Below are positions 6,728-15,396 of a stretch of DNA of 64,000 bases, piece by piece. The DNA is taken from assembly GCA_002691205.1 (NCBI GenBank), contig NZHD01000007.1, positions 46,203 to 110,202 on the forward strand. The letters are read 5' to 3'. The notes beneath the pieces are model-generated. The model searched no databases. It saw only the letters and a program-made list of their open reading frames with translations, and was not told the DNA's origin. Position numbers and translations under genes: made by a program. How positions within the stretch are numbered: position 1 is the stretch's first letter; each line of letters begins with the position of its first letter. The DNA comes from Deltaproteobacteria bacterium. Lineage in GTDB: Bacteria; Myxococcota_A; UBA9160; UBA4427.

Positions 6728-8542
6728 TTGCCTGGCCCGTCCGTTCAGATTTTACTTTTTGTTTCGCTCAGTGGACTTCTGTGTATTCCGGCCGCTTCCG
6801 AGGACCTTCATTCGACTCCGTCCGTCGAGTTCGCAGTGATCTTCGAGGGGGGCGCCCCAGCCTCAAGCTCATCGAGCGTAAGAGAGGCTCTTTTTAATCC
6901 ATTGGCTTTGGCCCGGGAGCAAGTGGAGATTCCTGCCCGGGCTTTGGTGCTCGACCGAACGGGGGAGAAAAGCTCAGAGCGCGCCAGCCGGGCGGTGGAA
7001 CTCTCGCCGGGGTTACCCCTTGTTCACTTTTCCCTTGCTCAAGAGCTCTACGAGGAGGGTAAATTTACCTCTGCATTCCATTCGGGACTCCGTGGGCTCA
7101 ACGTCCTTCCCCATCATCTCGAAGCTCGCCTTTGGTGGCTCGGGTCGGTGGGGACCCTCGTTTCTCTTGTGATGATTTTAAGTGGCCTGATTTCTATTTT
7201 GGCGATCGGTTTGACGTTCTTTCGAAGTGCCGCTCACGATCTGGCCGACTTGGTTTCGTTGAGAATGCCTTCGTTCGCGCGAGCCGCTCTCCTGTCCGCA
7301 TGTTTGCTCGTCCCTTTCTCTATGGGCGAAGGTTTTTTGGGTTTGAGTTTGGCTTTTTTTGCCATAGGCGTGTTGTACGGAGGGGCACGTCATCGCAGAA
7401 TGTTAATCTTCGCATCGACCTGCCTTGTGATCGGAATTTTCCCAGCGATGGAGTGGTCCGGGCGTGCTCTGACCGCAATCGATGCAGATCTCATTGCGAG
7501 TTCCAGCTTGGCCACAGTACGGGGTCGTGAGACTCCGGATCAATTGAGCACGCTCGAGGAGGCGGCAAGGGAAAACGATGATGCCTTGGCCATGCGAAGC
7601 TTGGCCTTACACGCGGTTCGGCGTGGAGACGAGGAAAGCGCACGGGCATATCTGAAGGACTTGCTGGTAAAGCAATCCGAGGATTATATGGCCCTCGTTA
7701 TCCTGGGGAATCTTGCTTTTAACTCAGGAAGAGATGAAGAGTCCATCGCCTTTTATCGCCGGGCTCGTGCTCAGTCAGATCTTTTCGAAGCCAATTTTAA
7801 TCTTGCCCAGGCCTATGCGCGTACCTTTAAGATTCGTGAATTCGAATCAGCCATGGCTCGAACCCAGAGGCTTGACTCAGAGCGAGCATCAGACTTGGCT
7901 CGACTGGCCAATCCGAATCACGTGCTTCATCCGCCGTTCGGGATGGATTTGATTCGCAAGCGCATGTGGTCCAGCGCTGATGGCAGTCCATGGGTTCTGT
8001 TTGCCTCGTCCTTTGTGGCGCCAGGATGGATGGGAGAGCAGGTCTGGCACGCGCTCGGCGCCTTTCTGATGGTTTTTCTGTTCGCTTCCATGGCAAAGGG
8101 TCGATATCGGCATTCCGGATGTTGTGAGCGGTGTGGCTCGACGATCTGTTCCCGATGCGACGGCAGCATTTGGAGCAGTGAGGTTTGCGAAAGCTGCCAT
8201 TTCCTTTTCAGTCGACCCCAGGCGGCCGATCCGATTCTTCGTCGGCAACGGATTCAAGCTTTGTGGCTTAGGGATCGCAGAATGGGTTACTTGGCCGCTT
8301 TTCTCTCGGCTCTCATACCTGGCTATGCAGGACTTCATGCAAAGAGGCCTGATCTCATGGGAGTCTCGCTTTTTTGTTTTTTGGGTTCAGTTGTCTTTTT
8401 TATATTCCGGGGTGGACTCGTTCCAGAACCGCTCGCCACAGGAGAGGTTTCACGCGCGATCTTCATCGCAGTTTCCATTGGTCTTTTCTTTTTTTACGTG
8501 ATCTTGTCAGGAAGAGGCTTCCTCGCGGCGAGGCGTCGGTGA
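6728..8542 (+). CDS. TPR membrane protein with zinc-ribbon motif
   Basis: With the TTG start, the protein has 604 residues. A signal peptide (VQILLFVSLSGLLCIPAASE) is followed by a short TPR-like segment and a membrane region of about four helices (roughly residues 134-250). A TPR block follows (RSLALHAVRRGDEESARAYL, EDYMALVILGNLAFNSGRDE). Then come another helix and a four-pair cysteine cluster (CCERCGSTICSRC, CESC; about residues 465-500), with two or three C-terminal helices. It resembles uncharacterised TPR proteins of Myxococcota-like bacteria. A role in envelope assembly or signalling is only a guess. It lies one base from the DUF4388 gene. Confidence 0.6.
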   Translation: MPGPSVQILLFVSLSGLLCIPAASEDLHSTPSVEFAVIFEGGAPASSSSSVREALFNPLALAREQVEIPARALVLDRTGEKSSERASRAVELSPGLPLVHFSLAQELYEEGKFTSAFHSGLRGLNVLPHHLEARLWWLGSVGTLVSLVMILSGLISILAIGLTFFRSAAHDLADLVSLRMPSFARAALLSACLLVPFSMGEGFLGLSLAFFAIGVLYGGARHRRMLIFASTCLVIGIFPAMEWSGRALTAIDADLIASSSLATVRGRETPDQLSTLEEAARENDDALAMRSLALHAVRRGDEESARAYLKDLLVKQSEDYMALVILGNLAFNSGRDEESIAFYRRARAQSDLFEANFNLAQAYARTFKIREFESAMARTQRLDSERASDLARLANPNHVLHPPFGMDLIRKRMWSSADGSPWVLFASSFVAPGWMGEQVWHALGAFLMVFLFASMAKGRYRHSGCCERCGSTICSRCDGSIWSSEVCESCHFLFSRPQAADPILRRQRIQALWLRDRRMGYLAAFLSALIPGYAGLHAKRPDLMGVSLFCFLGSVVFFIFRGGLVPEPLATGEVSRAIFIAVSIGLFFFYVILSGRGFLAARRR

Positions 8543-8543
8543 T

Positions 8544-9662
8544 ATGAGTGCGGTTCTACATGGGAATCTGAAGGATTTTGGAATTGCGGACGTCTTTCAA
8601 CTTATAGGCCAACAACGTAAGACGGGATTGTTGGAGGTTCAGAATGAAGAGGGAGGCATAGAAATTGGATTCAAGAAAGGCCTCATTATTTCCGCGGCGC
8701 CTAAGCGAGAAATTCCCTTCCTGGCTCTAGGTGAGTCTCTAGTCGGCAGAGGTTTGCTCTCGTGCTCTGAATTTGAAAGCAGCGTGAGCCAGAGTCGAAG
8801 CTCGGCATGTCCTCTTCCTGCTCTTTGGCTTCAGTGCACAGGGGTCGACCAAGACGTACTCGATCAGATGAATGAAAAGGTGAGGCAGGACAGTTTGTTC
8901 AATGTCATGCGTTGGTCATCGGGAACGTTCCATTTTTCACCCTTAACATTGAGAGACTCTGACTTGACCGGTTCTCCGCTTGGGGTGGAGCAGGCGCTGA
9001 TGGAGGGACTGCGTACTCTCGATGAATGGCGGACTTTCCCTGTTGAGGTGCGCCGGCCGGAGAGTCGATTCCGATTGACGAATGCAACCGTAGTCGGTGA
9101 TCCAGACTCTGAGACGACCGTCGAGGGTCTCCAAATAAAACAGATTCTCGATCTTTTGGATGGTGTTCGATGTGTTGAGCAAGTAGCGGGTCGGTCCGGC
9201 TTGACCCAATTCGAAGTAGCGCGTGGTCTGACCGAGTTGTTTCGAGGCGGTCGAGTGGAACGAGTCGAATTGGCTGATTTAGAGACAAGACAAGCTTCAG
9301 GAAGTTCCAGATCGCCGATTCTGAGTGCGCTCCGTACATCGGGAGCGGCGATTTTCCCTGTTCTTGTACTTGTACTCGTCGTTTGGCTTTCTTTTGTCTG
9401 GAATGCCCCTCAAATCCGCTACGACGCGTTGATCGATGGGAAAAGTCCATGGGCTGAGGCCAGGTGGAGGTACTCGAAAAGGCGCCTGGAGCGCGTGCGA
9501 GAGGCTCACGAATATTCATTCGATCATGTGATTTCACAGGCCCGTTCTCAAGTGATGCCCGAGACTTCCCTCGATTTTGGGGAATTGGCGCCAGATTCGT
9601 CTGGCGCGTATCCTCAGACCGAGCAGAAGCACACTTCCGTGCTCGCTGCTTCGAGGCGTTGA
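8544..9662 (+). CDS. DUF4388 (PATAN-type) protein with C-terminal membrane anchor
   Basis: The 372-residue protein opens with a DUF4388/PATAN domain (SAVLHGNLKDFGIADVFQLI, then QRKTGLLEVQNEEGGIEIGFKKGLIISA), usually found in cytosolic signalling proteins. A second segment, about residues 190-245, resembles a winged helix. A single membrane helix (AIFPVLVLVLVVWLSFVWN, about residues 270-290) is followed by a charged tail. This suggests a cytosolic sensor or adaptor anchored to the inner membrane. ATG start, one base after the TPR gene; its stop overlaps phoH. Confidence 0.65.
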   Translation: MSAVLHGNLKDFGIADVFQLIGQQRKTGLLEVQNEEGGIEIGFKKGLIISAAPKREIPFLALGESLVGRGLLSCSEFESSVSQSRSSACPLPALWLQCTGVDQDVLDQMNEKVRQDSLFNVMRWSSGTFHFSPLTLRDSDLTGSPLGVEQALMEGLRTLDEWRTFPVEVRRPESRFRLTNATVVGDPDSETTVEGLQIKQILDLLDGVRCVEQVAGRSGLTQFEVARGLTELFRGGRVERVELADLETRQASGSSRSPILSALRTSGAAIFPVLVLVLVVWLSFVWNAPQIRYDALIDGKSPWAEARWRYSKRRLERVREAHEYSFDHVISQARSQVMPETSLDFGELAPDSSGAYPQTEQKHTSVLAASRR

Positions 9663-10684
9663 ATCGCAGGAGTTCCCCTCTGGCCGAGGACAGCAGCAGG
9701 CAAGTTCTTTCATTTGAAGACAATCTGACGGCCGCCGAACTTTATGGGACGAGGGAGTCGCATCTTCGTTTGCTTCAAAGCGAGTTGGGGGTAGAGGTCC
9801 ACGCTCGAGGAAACGAGGTCCGGCTTTCGGGGACGGAAGAATCCGTTGAGGTCGCTCGGGTCGTCCTTGAGCAGCTTTACGGCGTGTTGCGCTCAGGGCG
9901 AACGGTGAGGTCTCGCGATGTTCGAGAGGCCATCGGAATGGTGGTTGAAAAACCTGATGTGGATCTCAAGCAGGTCTATGAAGACGTTCTGAGTCATGTG
10001 GGCTCGCGCCGCATGATCCGCGCGAAGAACCTTTCTCAACGTCGATACGTTGAATTGATTCGCAGCCATGATGTCGCGATTGCGACTGGGCCCGCAGGGA
10101 CGGGAAAGACTTACTTGGCCATGGCGATGGCGATCGCTGCGCTCAATAGAAAAGAGGTCGCGCGAGTTATCTTGACTCGACCCGCGGTGGAGGCCGGCGA
10201 ACGGTTAGGTTTTCTTCCGGGCGATCTGGCTGAAAAAGTGAACCCATATATGCGGCCTCTCTATGACGCTTTACATGATATGATGGATTTTGAGCGCGTG
10301 ACGCGCCTGTCGCAGAGAGATGTCATCGAAGTTGCGCCCCTCGCGTTTATGCGTGGACGTACTCTAAATGACTCGTTTGTGATTTTAGATGAAGCTCAGA
10401 ATACGACGACGGAACAGATGAAGATGTTTTTGACTCGTCTAGGCTATGGTTCAAAGGCTGTCATTACAGGTGATGTGACTCAGGTAGACCTTCCCACCGG
10501 CACGGCCAGTGGGCTGTCGGAGGCGGTTCGAATCCTCAAAGGAGTGAAGGGAATTGGTCTGATGAACTTTTCCCGAGCTGATGTCGTACGGCACCCGCTT
10601 GTTCAGTCGATTATTGAGGCCTACGAGAGCAACAGCTCCACTGAAGCATCGAAGCGTGGGCCCGCTGCGCCCAAAGCGGATTGA
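9659..10684 (+). CDS. PhoH family ATPase (PhoL-type)
   Basis: The 341-residue protein has an N-terminal KH-like segment (ELGVEVHARGNEVRLSGTEE) and a PhoH ATPase core with Walker A GPAGTGKT (144-151), TRPAVEAGERLGFLPGDL and Walker B SFVILDEAQNTT. PhoH/YbeZ proteins are RNA-associated ATPases that act with YbeY in ribosome maturation, and ybeY follows directly here. TTG at 9659 overlaps the DUF4388 stop (TTGA) and is preferred; a CTG at 9680 behind AGGAG is an alternative. Longer in-frame extensions into the upstream gene were rejected. Confidence 0.9.
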   Translation: MNRRSSPLAEDSSRQVLSFEDNLTAAELYGTRESHLRLLQSELGVEVHARGNEVRLSGTEESVEVARVVLEQLYGVLRSGRTVRSRDVREAIGMVVEKPDVDLKQVYEDVLSHVGSRRMIRAKNLSQRRYVELIRSHDVAIATGPAGTGKTYLAMAMAIAALNRKEVARVILTRPAVEAGERLGFLPGDLAEKVNPYMRPLYDALHDMMDFERVTRLSQRDVIEVAPLAFMRGRTLNDSFVILDEAQNTTTEQMKMFLTRLGYGSKAVITGDVTQVDLPTGTASGLSEAVRILKGVKGIGLMNFSRADVVRHPLVQSIIEAYESNSSTEASKRGPAAPKAD

Positions 10685-11133
10685 TGCCGGTTGAAATCGT
10701 GGGCCCGCCAGTGAATGTTCGAGGGGGCCGAGTGGACCCTGTTCTACTCCGTAAAAGAGCCGCTCGGATGCTCGCCTGTATCGGCCATTCCAAATCGGAA
10801 CTCTCCATCGCGCTTGTGGACGATTCCGAGATGCGTGTCTTAAATCGGGATTGGCGTAAAAAAGACCGGCCTACAGATGTCCTCTCGTTTTCTTTGCTGG
10901 AAGGGGAGGGTGTAGATCTGCCTGGGGCTTTGATGGGCGATGTTGTGGTGAGCGTAGAGACCGCGGCCAGTCAGGCATCGAGCCGTCATCGTGGGCTCGA
11001 TGAAGAGGTCGCTCGCCTGGTCATTCATGGGGTTCTGCATATCGTGGGCTTCGATCATGAAGATGCTTCTGAGGCCCGAGAAATGCGCCGTGAACAGCGC
11101 CGATTGTGGCGAGAGGCCTGTTCCGAGGCCTGA
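10684..11133 (+). CDS. ybeY: rRNA maturation endoribonuclease YbeY
   Basis: The 149-residue protein carries the YbeY zinc motif HGVLHIVGFDH with H115, H119 and H125, plus NRDWRKKDRPTDVLSFS and GDVVVSVETA. YbeY is a metal-dependent RNase involved in 16S rRNA 3' end processing and ribosome quality control. ATG overlaps the phoH TGA by one base; a TTG directly before it is the other option. The phoH-ybeY pairing is conserved in bacteria. Confidence 0.95.
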   Translation: MPVEIVGPPVNVRGGRVDPVLLRKRAARMLACIGHSKSELSIALVDDSEMRVLNRDWRKKDRPTDVLSFSLLEGEGVDLPGALMGDVVVSVETAASQASSRHRGLDEEVARLVIHGVLHIVGFDHEDASEAREMRREQRRLWREACSEA

Positions 11134-11247
11134 AGGTGATTCCAAGTCATGGCGCGGCGCCGTATGAGCTTCTAGGATCCGGCGCACGCGTAGAACTTCT
11201 GTATTTTGTTCTGCTGCAAGCCATCTGTGACCAGAGAGGAACAGCTA

Positions 11248-12391
11248 ATGCCCAATAGTGAAGTGATGAATGCAGACTCAAGTGAAGTGGCCGAGAGGCT
11301 TCAAGGTCTGAGGGTTCGATTCGATGAGTTCCGGGGGCGTCTTTGACCCGACGGGCTTACGTCGACGGCATGAAGAACTTGAAGCGCAGATGGCTCGTCC
11401 TGATCTTTGGGATGATCGGGAGAAAGCGGAGACAATCGCGCGAGACAAGAGCGCTTTGGAATCTGAGCTTCGACTTTACGATCAACTAGAGTCAGCCATT
11501 GATGATGCGACGGTTCTGCTTGAGCTTGCGAATGAGGCCGATGACGAAGAGACTCGGCTTGAGGCGGCGGTCAAGTGCGATGAAATTCGTGATGCGCTTG
11601 AGGAGGTTGAGTTGCATGAACTACTCGGCGGACCTCACGATAATTCTCCAGCCATTGTTTCTATTAATTCGGGTGCCGGCGGAACCGATGCGTGTGATTG
11701 GGCGGAGATGCTCTTGCGTATGTACCTTAGGTGGTCAGAGCGGCACGGATTCAAGGCGGATGTGTTAGATATTCAAGATGCCGATGAGGCAGGTATTCGA
11801 AGCGCCACTCTTTCGATTGCAGGCGACTACGCATACGGGTACTTAAATGCTGAACAAGGGGTCCATCGGCTCGTCAGGATCTCTCCTTTTGATTCTCAGG
11901 CCAGACGCCATACGGCCTTTGCGAGTGTGACGGCGGTGCCCGAGATTGACGATGCGGTGGAGGTCGACATTGACGATAGCGATCTGAGGATCGACACTTA
12001 TCGTTCAAGTGGGGCCGGAGGGCAGCATGTGAATAAAACGGATTCTGCGGTGCGTATCACTCACATGCCCAGCGGAATCGTGGTGCAATGTCAGAATGAA
12101 CGATCCCAGCATAAGAATAAGGCCACGGCGATGAAAGTGTTGCGGGCTCAACTTTTTGAAAAATCTCGCCGAGAGCAAGAGGTTCGTCTTAAAGAGATCG
12201 CGGGCGAGAAACGTGAAATTGGTTTTGGGAGTCAAATTCGCTCGTATACACTCCATCCTCAACAGCGAGTAAAGGATCACCGGACAGACATGGAAGTGGG
12301 TAACGTGGCGGGCATTTTGGATGGCGACCTAGATGGCCTTATCCGTGCGGCGCTTCTTCTGCATTCGACGGAGAACCGAACGGAAGCCTAG
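11248..12391 (+). CDS. prfB: Peptide chain release factor 2 (with +1 programmed frameshift)
   Basis: The gene starts at ATG 11248 behind AGAGAGGA. It is read in frame for 32 codons to CTT (11341-11343), meets TGA (11344-11346), and continues in the +1 frame from GAC at 11345, giving about 380 residues. RF2 is identified by the SPF anticodon-like tripeptide (about 212-214, VRISPFDSQARRH) and the GGQ catalytic motif (about 257-259, SSGAGGQHVNKTDSAVR). It releases peptides at UGA and UAA. An ATG at 11324 in the +1 frame is internal and would truncate the N-terminus. Confidence 0.93.
11332..11347 (+). promoter_or_regulatory. prfB programmed +1 frameshift site
   Basis: The sequence CGGGGGCGTCTTTGAC contains a G-rich internal Shine-Dalgarno-like stretch three bases before the slippery CTT, then TGA C. 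This matches the layout of the E. coli site (AGGGGGTATCTTTGAC). Low RF2 stalls the ribosome at TGA, tRNA-Leu slips from CTT to TTT, and the full protein is made, which is autoregulatory. Confidence 0.92.
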
Positions 12392-12471
12392 GTCTCGGAG
12401 TGGGTCACTAGGTCGTGGAGCACAGTGAGATGAGCCGGCTCAGATAGAGGGAGGGAAAGTGAGGCAGTTGA

Positions 12472-14433
12472 GTGAGTGATGTACTTTCCGCCTTCCCTTC
12501 GTTGGGAGGTGGCTTGGCGCTGCTGTTTATCGTCGGCCTCGCCACGGCGATCGCGTCCCTTTCAATTGTTTTTGTAGGGTCCGCGGCCATCGTCCTAGAG
12601 CGGTTAGCGCGGGCCTCGAGCCGAAGGTTGAGTCGTTTCTGTTCGGGTTTGATAGTGACGTGTGTTGCGACCTTGATCATCCGTGAGATCTCTCCGCTTG
12701 CTCTTGGGATAAACGAGGCTGGCGTTCAAAATCAACTTGGCTTTTGGTTGACCGTAGCCGTCGCTGGGTTCATGACATTCTTGAGCATGATGGGGGTTGA
12801 TTTTCTCTTGCGTCACCTGAGGGCTGATCGTTTCGAGTCTTCTGTTTTTTTGTTTGTGGTCACAGGGGGTGTCTTTGGGGCGGGGTCGGCGGGGTTGCCC
12901 GCTTGGTCGGGGGTCGCGACTTTGGCCTTGGTGGGCGTAGGGTTCGGGTTCGCTTGGCGGCGGGGTCGGGGTACTCTGCAATCGTTTGAAATGTGGATCT
13001 GGATTCTCGCCTTGGCAGCCCTTTTGGTGACGGGAGTTAGCCTTTTAGCCGAGAATCAGAGGGTCTGGTTTGGGGTTGTTGGGGATGGCTTCATGTATGC
13101 CGTTGCGGCTTTTTTTGGGTTGGGTCTCCTGCCCTTGGCCATGTCCGGATTGGCCGACCTGCGTGGTTCGGCCGAGTGGTTTATTGCTTTCCGGTACCTC
13201 ATCGCTCGTCGGCGTCAGGTCTTTATCTCTGCGATTACGATGATCTGCATTGTGGGCATCGCGGCCGGAGTCTGGTTAATTTTGGTTGTTCTGTCGGTGA
13301 TGAATGGCTTTGAAGAAACGTGGCGTGAGGAAATTTTGGGGCATCGTGCTCATTTTGTCGTTCATGCAGACGGCGAACTCATTTCGGATTTTATGGCGGT
13401 GACGGACGCAGTGAGCGCTGTACCCGGTGTGACTGCGGTTTCCCCTTTCTTGGATGCAGATGCCATGGTACGAGGGCGACTGGGTGAAATTCATGGCTTA
13501 AGGTTACGCGGCGTGGAGGCGGAGCGGATCGGTCGGGTGAGTCAGCTCGAGGAGGATCTTATCTTTGGATCGCTGGAATCTCTTGAGACAGAATCCGACA
13601 GCCAAGAGAGCGGAGCGCCGGTGATCGTGATTGGGAATCGTTTAGCGATGGCTATGGGGATCGATCTAGGCGACGACTTGCGGGTGATTTCGCCCTTTGG
13701 AGGCGCACCCACTCCATTTGGGCCAGCTCCGAGGTTGATGAACTTTGTGGTCGGGGGGATTTTTCGATCGAGTTTTCAGCAATACGACGAGGCGTATGCG
13801 TACGTTAATCTGGAGGCCGCTCAGGCGTTTCGACGTGTCGGTCCCGTGATCGATGGGATCGAAGCGCGTACTTCGGATCATTACCGATCTAACGGAGTCG
13901 GTGAAGCGGTGGTGTCTGCTCTCGGGCCCCCCTTTCAGGTGCGAGATTGGAAGGAGTACTTTCCTGCGTTCTTCCAGGCTCTCAAGACCGAGAGAATTAT
14001 GATGTTTCTTCTGTTGACCATGATTATGGTTGTGGCTGCATTTGTGATTGTCGCAACATTGATGATGATGATTATGGAGAAGTCAAGTGACATCGCGATT
14101 CTGAAGGCGATGGGTGCGCGGGACTCTCTGATCGAGAGAATTTTTGCTCTAGAAGGGACACTGATCGGTGTCGCGGGTACGGTGCTTGGCGTCGTTGCAG
14201 CTTTGGCGGTAACACACCGAATCAGCTGGATTCAGGACCGCATCGAAATGATTACAGGCGTAGATGCTTTGCCTGAGACGGTCTATCAGTTCTCCAGTCT
14301 TCCGTCTCGTGTGGACCCTTTGCAAGTTTTAATCGTGATGGGAATTGCTTTAGTCCTCTCGCTCGGAGCCACTTTGCTGCCCAGTCGGCAGGGGGCCAAT
14401 CTAGACCCAGTGGAGGGATTGCGGCATGAATAA
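12472..14433 (+). CDS. LolC/LolE-family lipoprotein-releasing permease with extra N-terminal membrane domain
   Basis: The 653-residue protein is much longer than LolC/E (about 400). Residues 1-230 hold about six or seven hydrophobic helices not found in the family. From about residue 235 it is a normal LolC/E: IAFRYLIARRRQVFISAITMICIVGIAAG, then a periplasmic MacB-like domain, then three FtsX helices with SSDIAILKAMGA and a C-terminal SRQGANLDPVEGLRHE. With LolD it extracts lipoproteins from the inner membrane. GTG start. The gene overlaps lolD by 8 bases. A single permease gene suggests a homodimer (LolF-like), unless a second one lies elsewhere. Confidence 0.82.
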   Translation: MSDVLSAFPSLGGGLALLFIVGLATAIASLSIVFVGSAAIVLERLARASSRRLSRFCSGLIVTCVATLIIREISPLALGINEAGVQNQLGFWLTVAVAGFMTFLSMMGVDFLLRHLRADRFESSVFLFVVTGGVFGAGSAGLPAWSGVATLALVGVGFGFAWRRGRGTLQSFEMWIWILALAALLVTGVSLLAENQRVWFGVVGDGFMYAVAAFFGLGLLPLAMSGLADLRGSAEWFIAFRYLIARRRQVFISAITMICIVGIAAGVWLILVVLSVMNGFEETWREEILGHRAHFVVHADGELISDFMAVTDAVSAVPGVTAVSPFLDADAMVRGRLGEIHGLRLRGVEAERIGRVSQLEEDLIFGSLESLETESDSQESGAPVIVIGNRLAMAMGIDLGDDLRVISPFGGAPTPFGPAPRLMNFVVGGIFRSSFQQYDEAYAYVNLEAAQAFRRVGPVIDGIEARTSDHYRSNGVGEAVVSALGPPFQVRDWKEYFPAFFQALKTERIMMFLLLTMIMVVAAFVIVATLMMMIMEKSSDIAILKAMGARDSLIERIFALEGTLIGVAGTVLGVVAALAVTHRISWIQDRIEMITGVDALPETVYQFSSLPSRVDPLQVLIVMGIALVLSLGATLLPSRQGANLDPVEGLRHE

Positions 14434-15139
14434 AGAACAGGCTCCGCTTATTGAGACCCGTGGATTGGTGAAACGTTTTGGCCAGCCAGAGGTGGCGATT
14501 GAGGTGCTGAAGTCGATTGATTTGCGGCTTGACGAAGGGGACCGAGTCGCGGTTGTCGGTCAATCGGGCGTCGGTAAATCCACTCTCCTTCATATCTTGG
14601 GTACTTTGGATCGACCCACAGCGGGTCAAGTTCTCTTTAAGGGGGTGGACGTATTTAGTCAGACCTCAGATGAATTAGCGCAACTTCGGAATCGGTTTTT
14701 AGGCTTTGTTTTTCAATTTCATCACTTGCTTCCAGAATTTAGTGCCATCGAAAATGTGATGATGCCCGGCCTACTTCAGTCGAAGGGGTCGGCGGAGATG
14801 CGTGAGCGGGCTCAAGCGATTTTGCAAGAGGTGGGTCTAGGGCATCGTCTGGACCATGCTGTGGGGAAAATGTCCGGGGGGGAGCGTCAGCGAGTGGCTG
14901 TGGCACGTGCTTTGGTCCTCGATCCCGCAGTGGTCCTGGCGGATGAGCCTACGGGCAACTTGGACCCTGAGACAGGCGAACAGGTCGCCGACCTTTTGCT
15001 TCAGATGAATCAAGAGCACGGGACAACTCTGATTGTCGTCACTCACAGTGCCCGAATGGCCGAAAAGCTGGGCCGGACTCTGGTTCTTGAGGATGGGCTT
15101 TTAGTGGATGAAGCGAAGGCTCGAGTCGAACTAATTTAG
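14426..15139 (+). CDS. lolD: Lipoprotein-releasing ABC transporter ATPase LolD
   Basis: The 237-residue ATPase has Walker A GQSGVGKS (45-52), a Q-loop in FVFQFHHLLPEFSAIENVMMP, signature MSGGERQRVAVARAL, Walker B VVLADEPTGNLD and a switch His in VVTHS. The FHHLLPEFSAIENV stretch is characteristic of LolD within the MacB/LolD group. It powers the upstream permease, passing lipoproteins to LolA. ATG start, overlapping the permease gene by 8 bases. Confidence 0.93.
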   Translation: MNKEQAPLIETRGLVKRFGQPEVAIEVLKSIDLRLDEGDRVAVVGQSGVGKSTLLHILGTLDRPTAGQVLFKGVDVFSQTSDELAQLRNRFLGFVFQFHHLLPEFSAIENVMMPGLLQSKGSAEMRERAQAILQEVGLGHRLDHAVGKMSGGERQRVAVARALVLDPAVVLADEPTGNLDPETGEQVADLLLQMNQEHGTTLIVVTHSARMAEKLGRTLVLEDGLLVDEAKARVELI

Positions 15140-15164
15140 TCTAGTGCACGACAAACGAAGTTCT

Positions 15165-15179
15165 GACACCGTAGGTGTC
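15165..15179 (+). terminator. Short hairpin downstream of lolD
   Basis: GACACC GTA GGTGTC is a perfect 6-base inverted repeat with a 3-base loop, 25 bases after the lolD stop. A T-rich stretch (CATTTATTT) follows about 10 bases later. It may be a weak terminator before bamA. The rest of the 257-base gap shows no clear gene. Confidence 0.3.
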
Positions 15180-15396
15180 CTTTCGGTTGCATTTATTTAG
15201 AGGTCCGCAAAAAGGGGCCTAAGTGGCCGGTCAACCCAGGGAAACCGCAGTTCGCCCCTTGTCTATGAATGGGCTGAAGACTAAAATCGCGGGGGCTCGG
15301 ATCAGGGGGAATCGGGCTGCTGATTGCGGTGTCCCTTCGTCAATTTTTCCTGAAAAGTAGAGGTTGTCCAGCTAGGGCGATCTTGATCGGAGCATT

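Noticed and set aside
9464..9658. Longer N-terminus for the PhoH protein
   Set aside because: It overlaps the DUF4388 gene by almost 200 bases and adds no conserved sequence.
11324..12391. prfB starting at ATG 11324, or prfB as a pseudogene because of TGA
   Set aside because: The upstream frame with the CTT-TGA-C recoding site fits RF2 exactly, so this is regulated recoding and not a broken gene.
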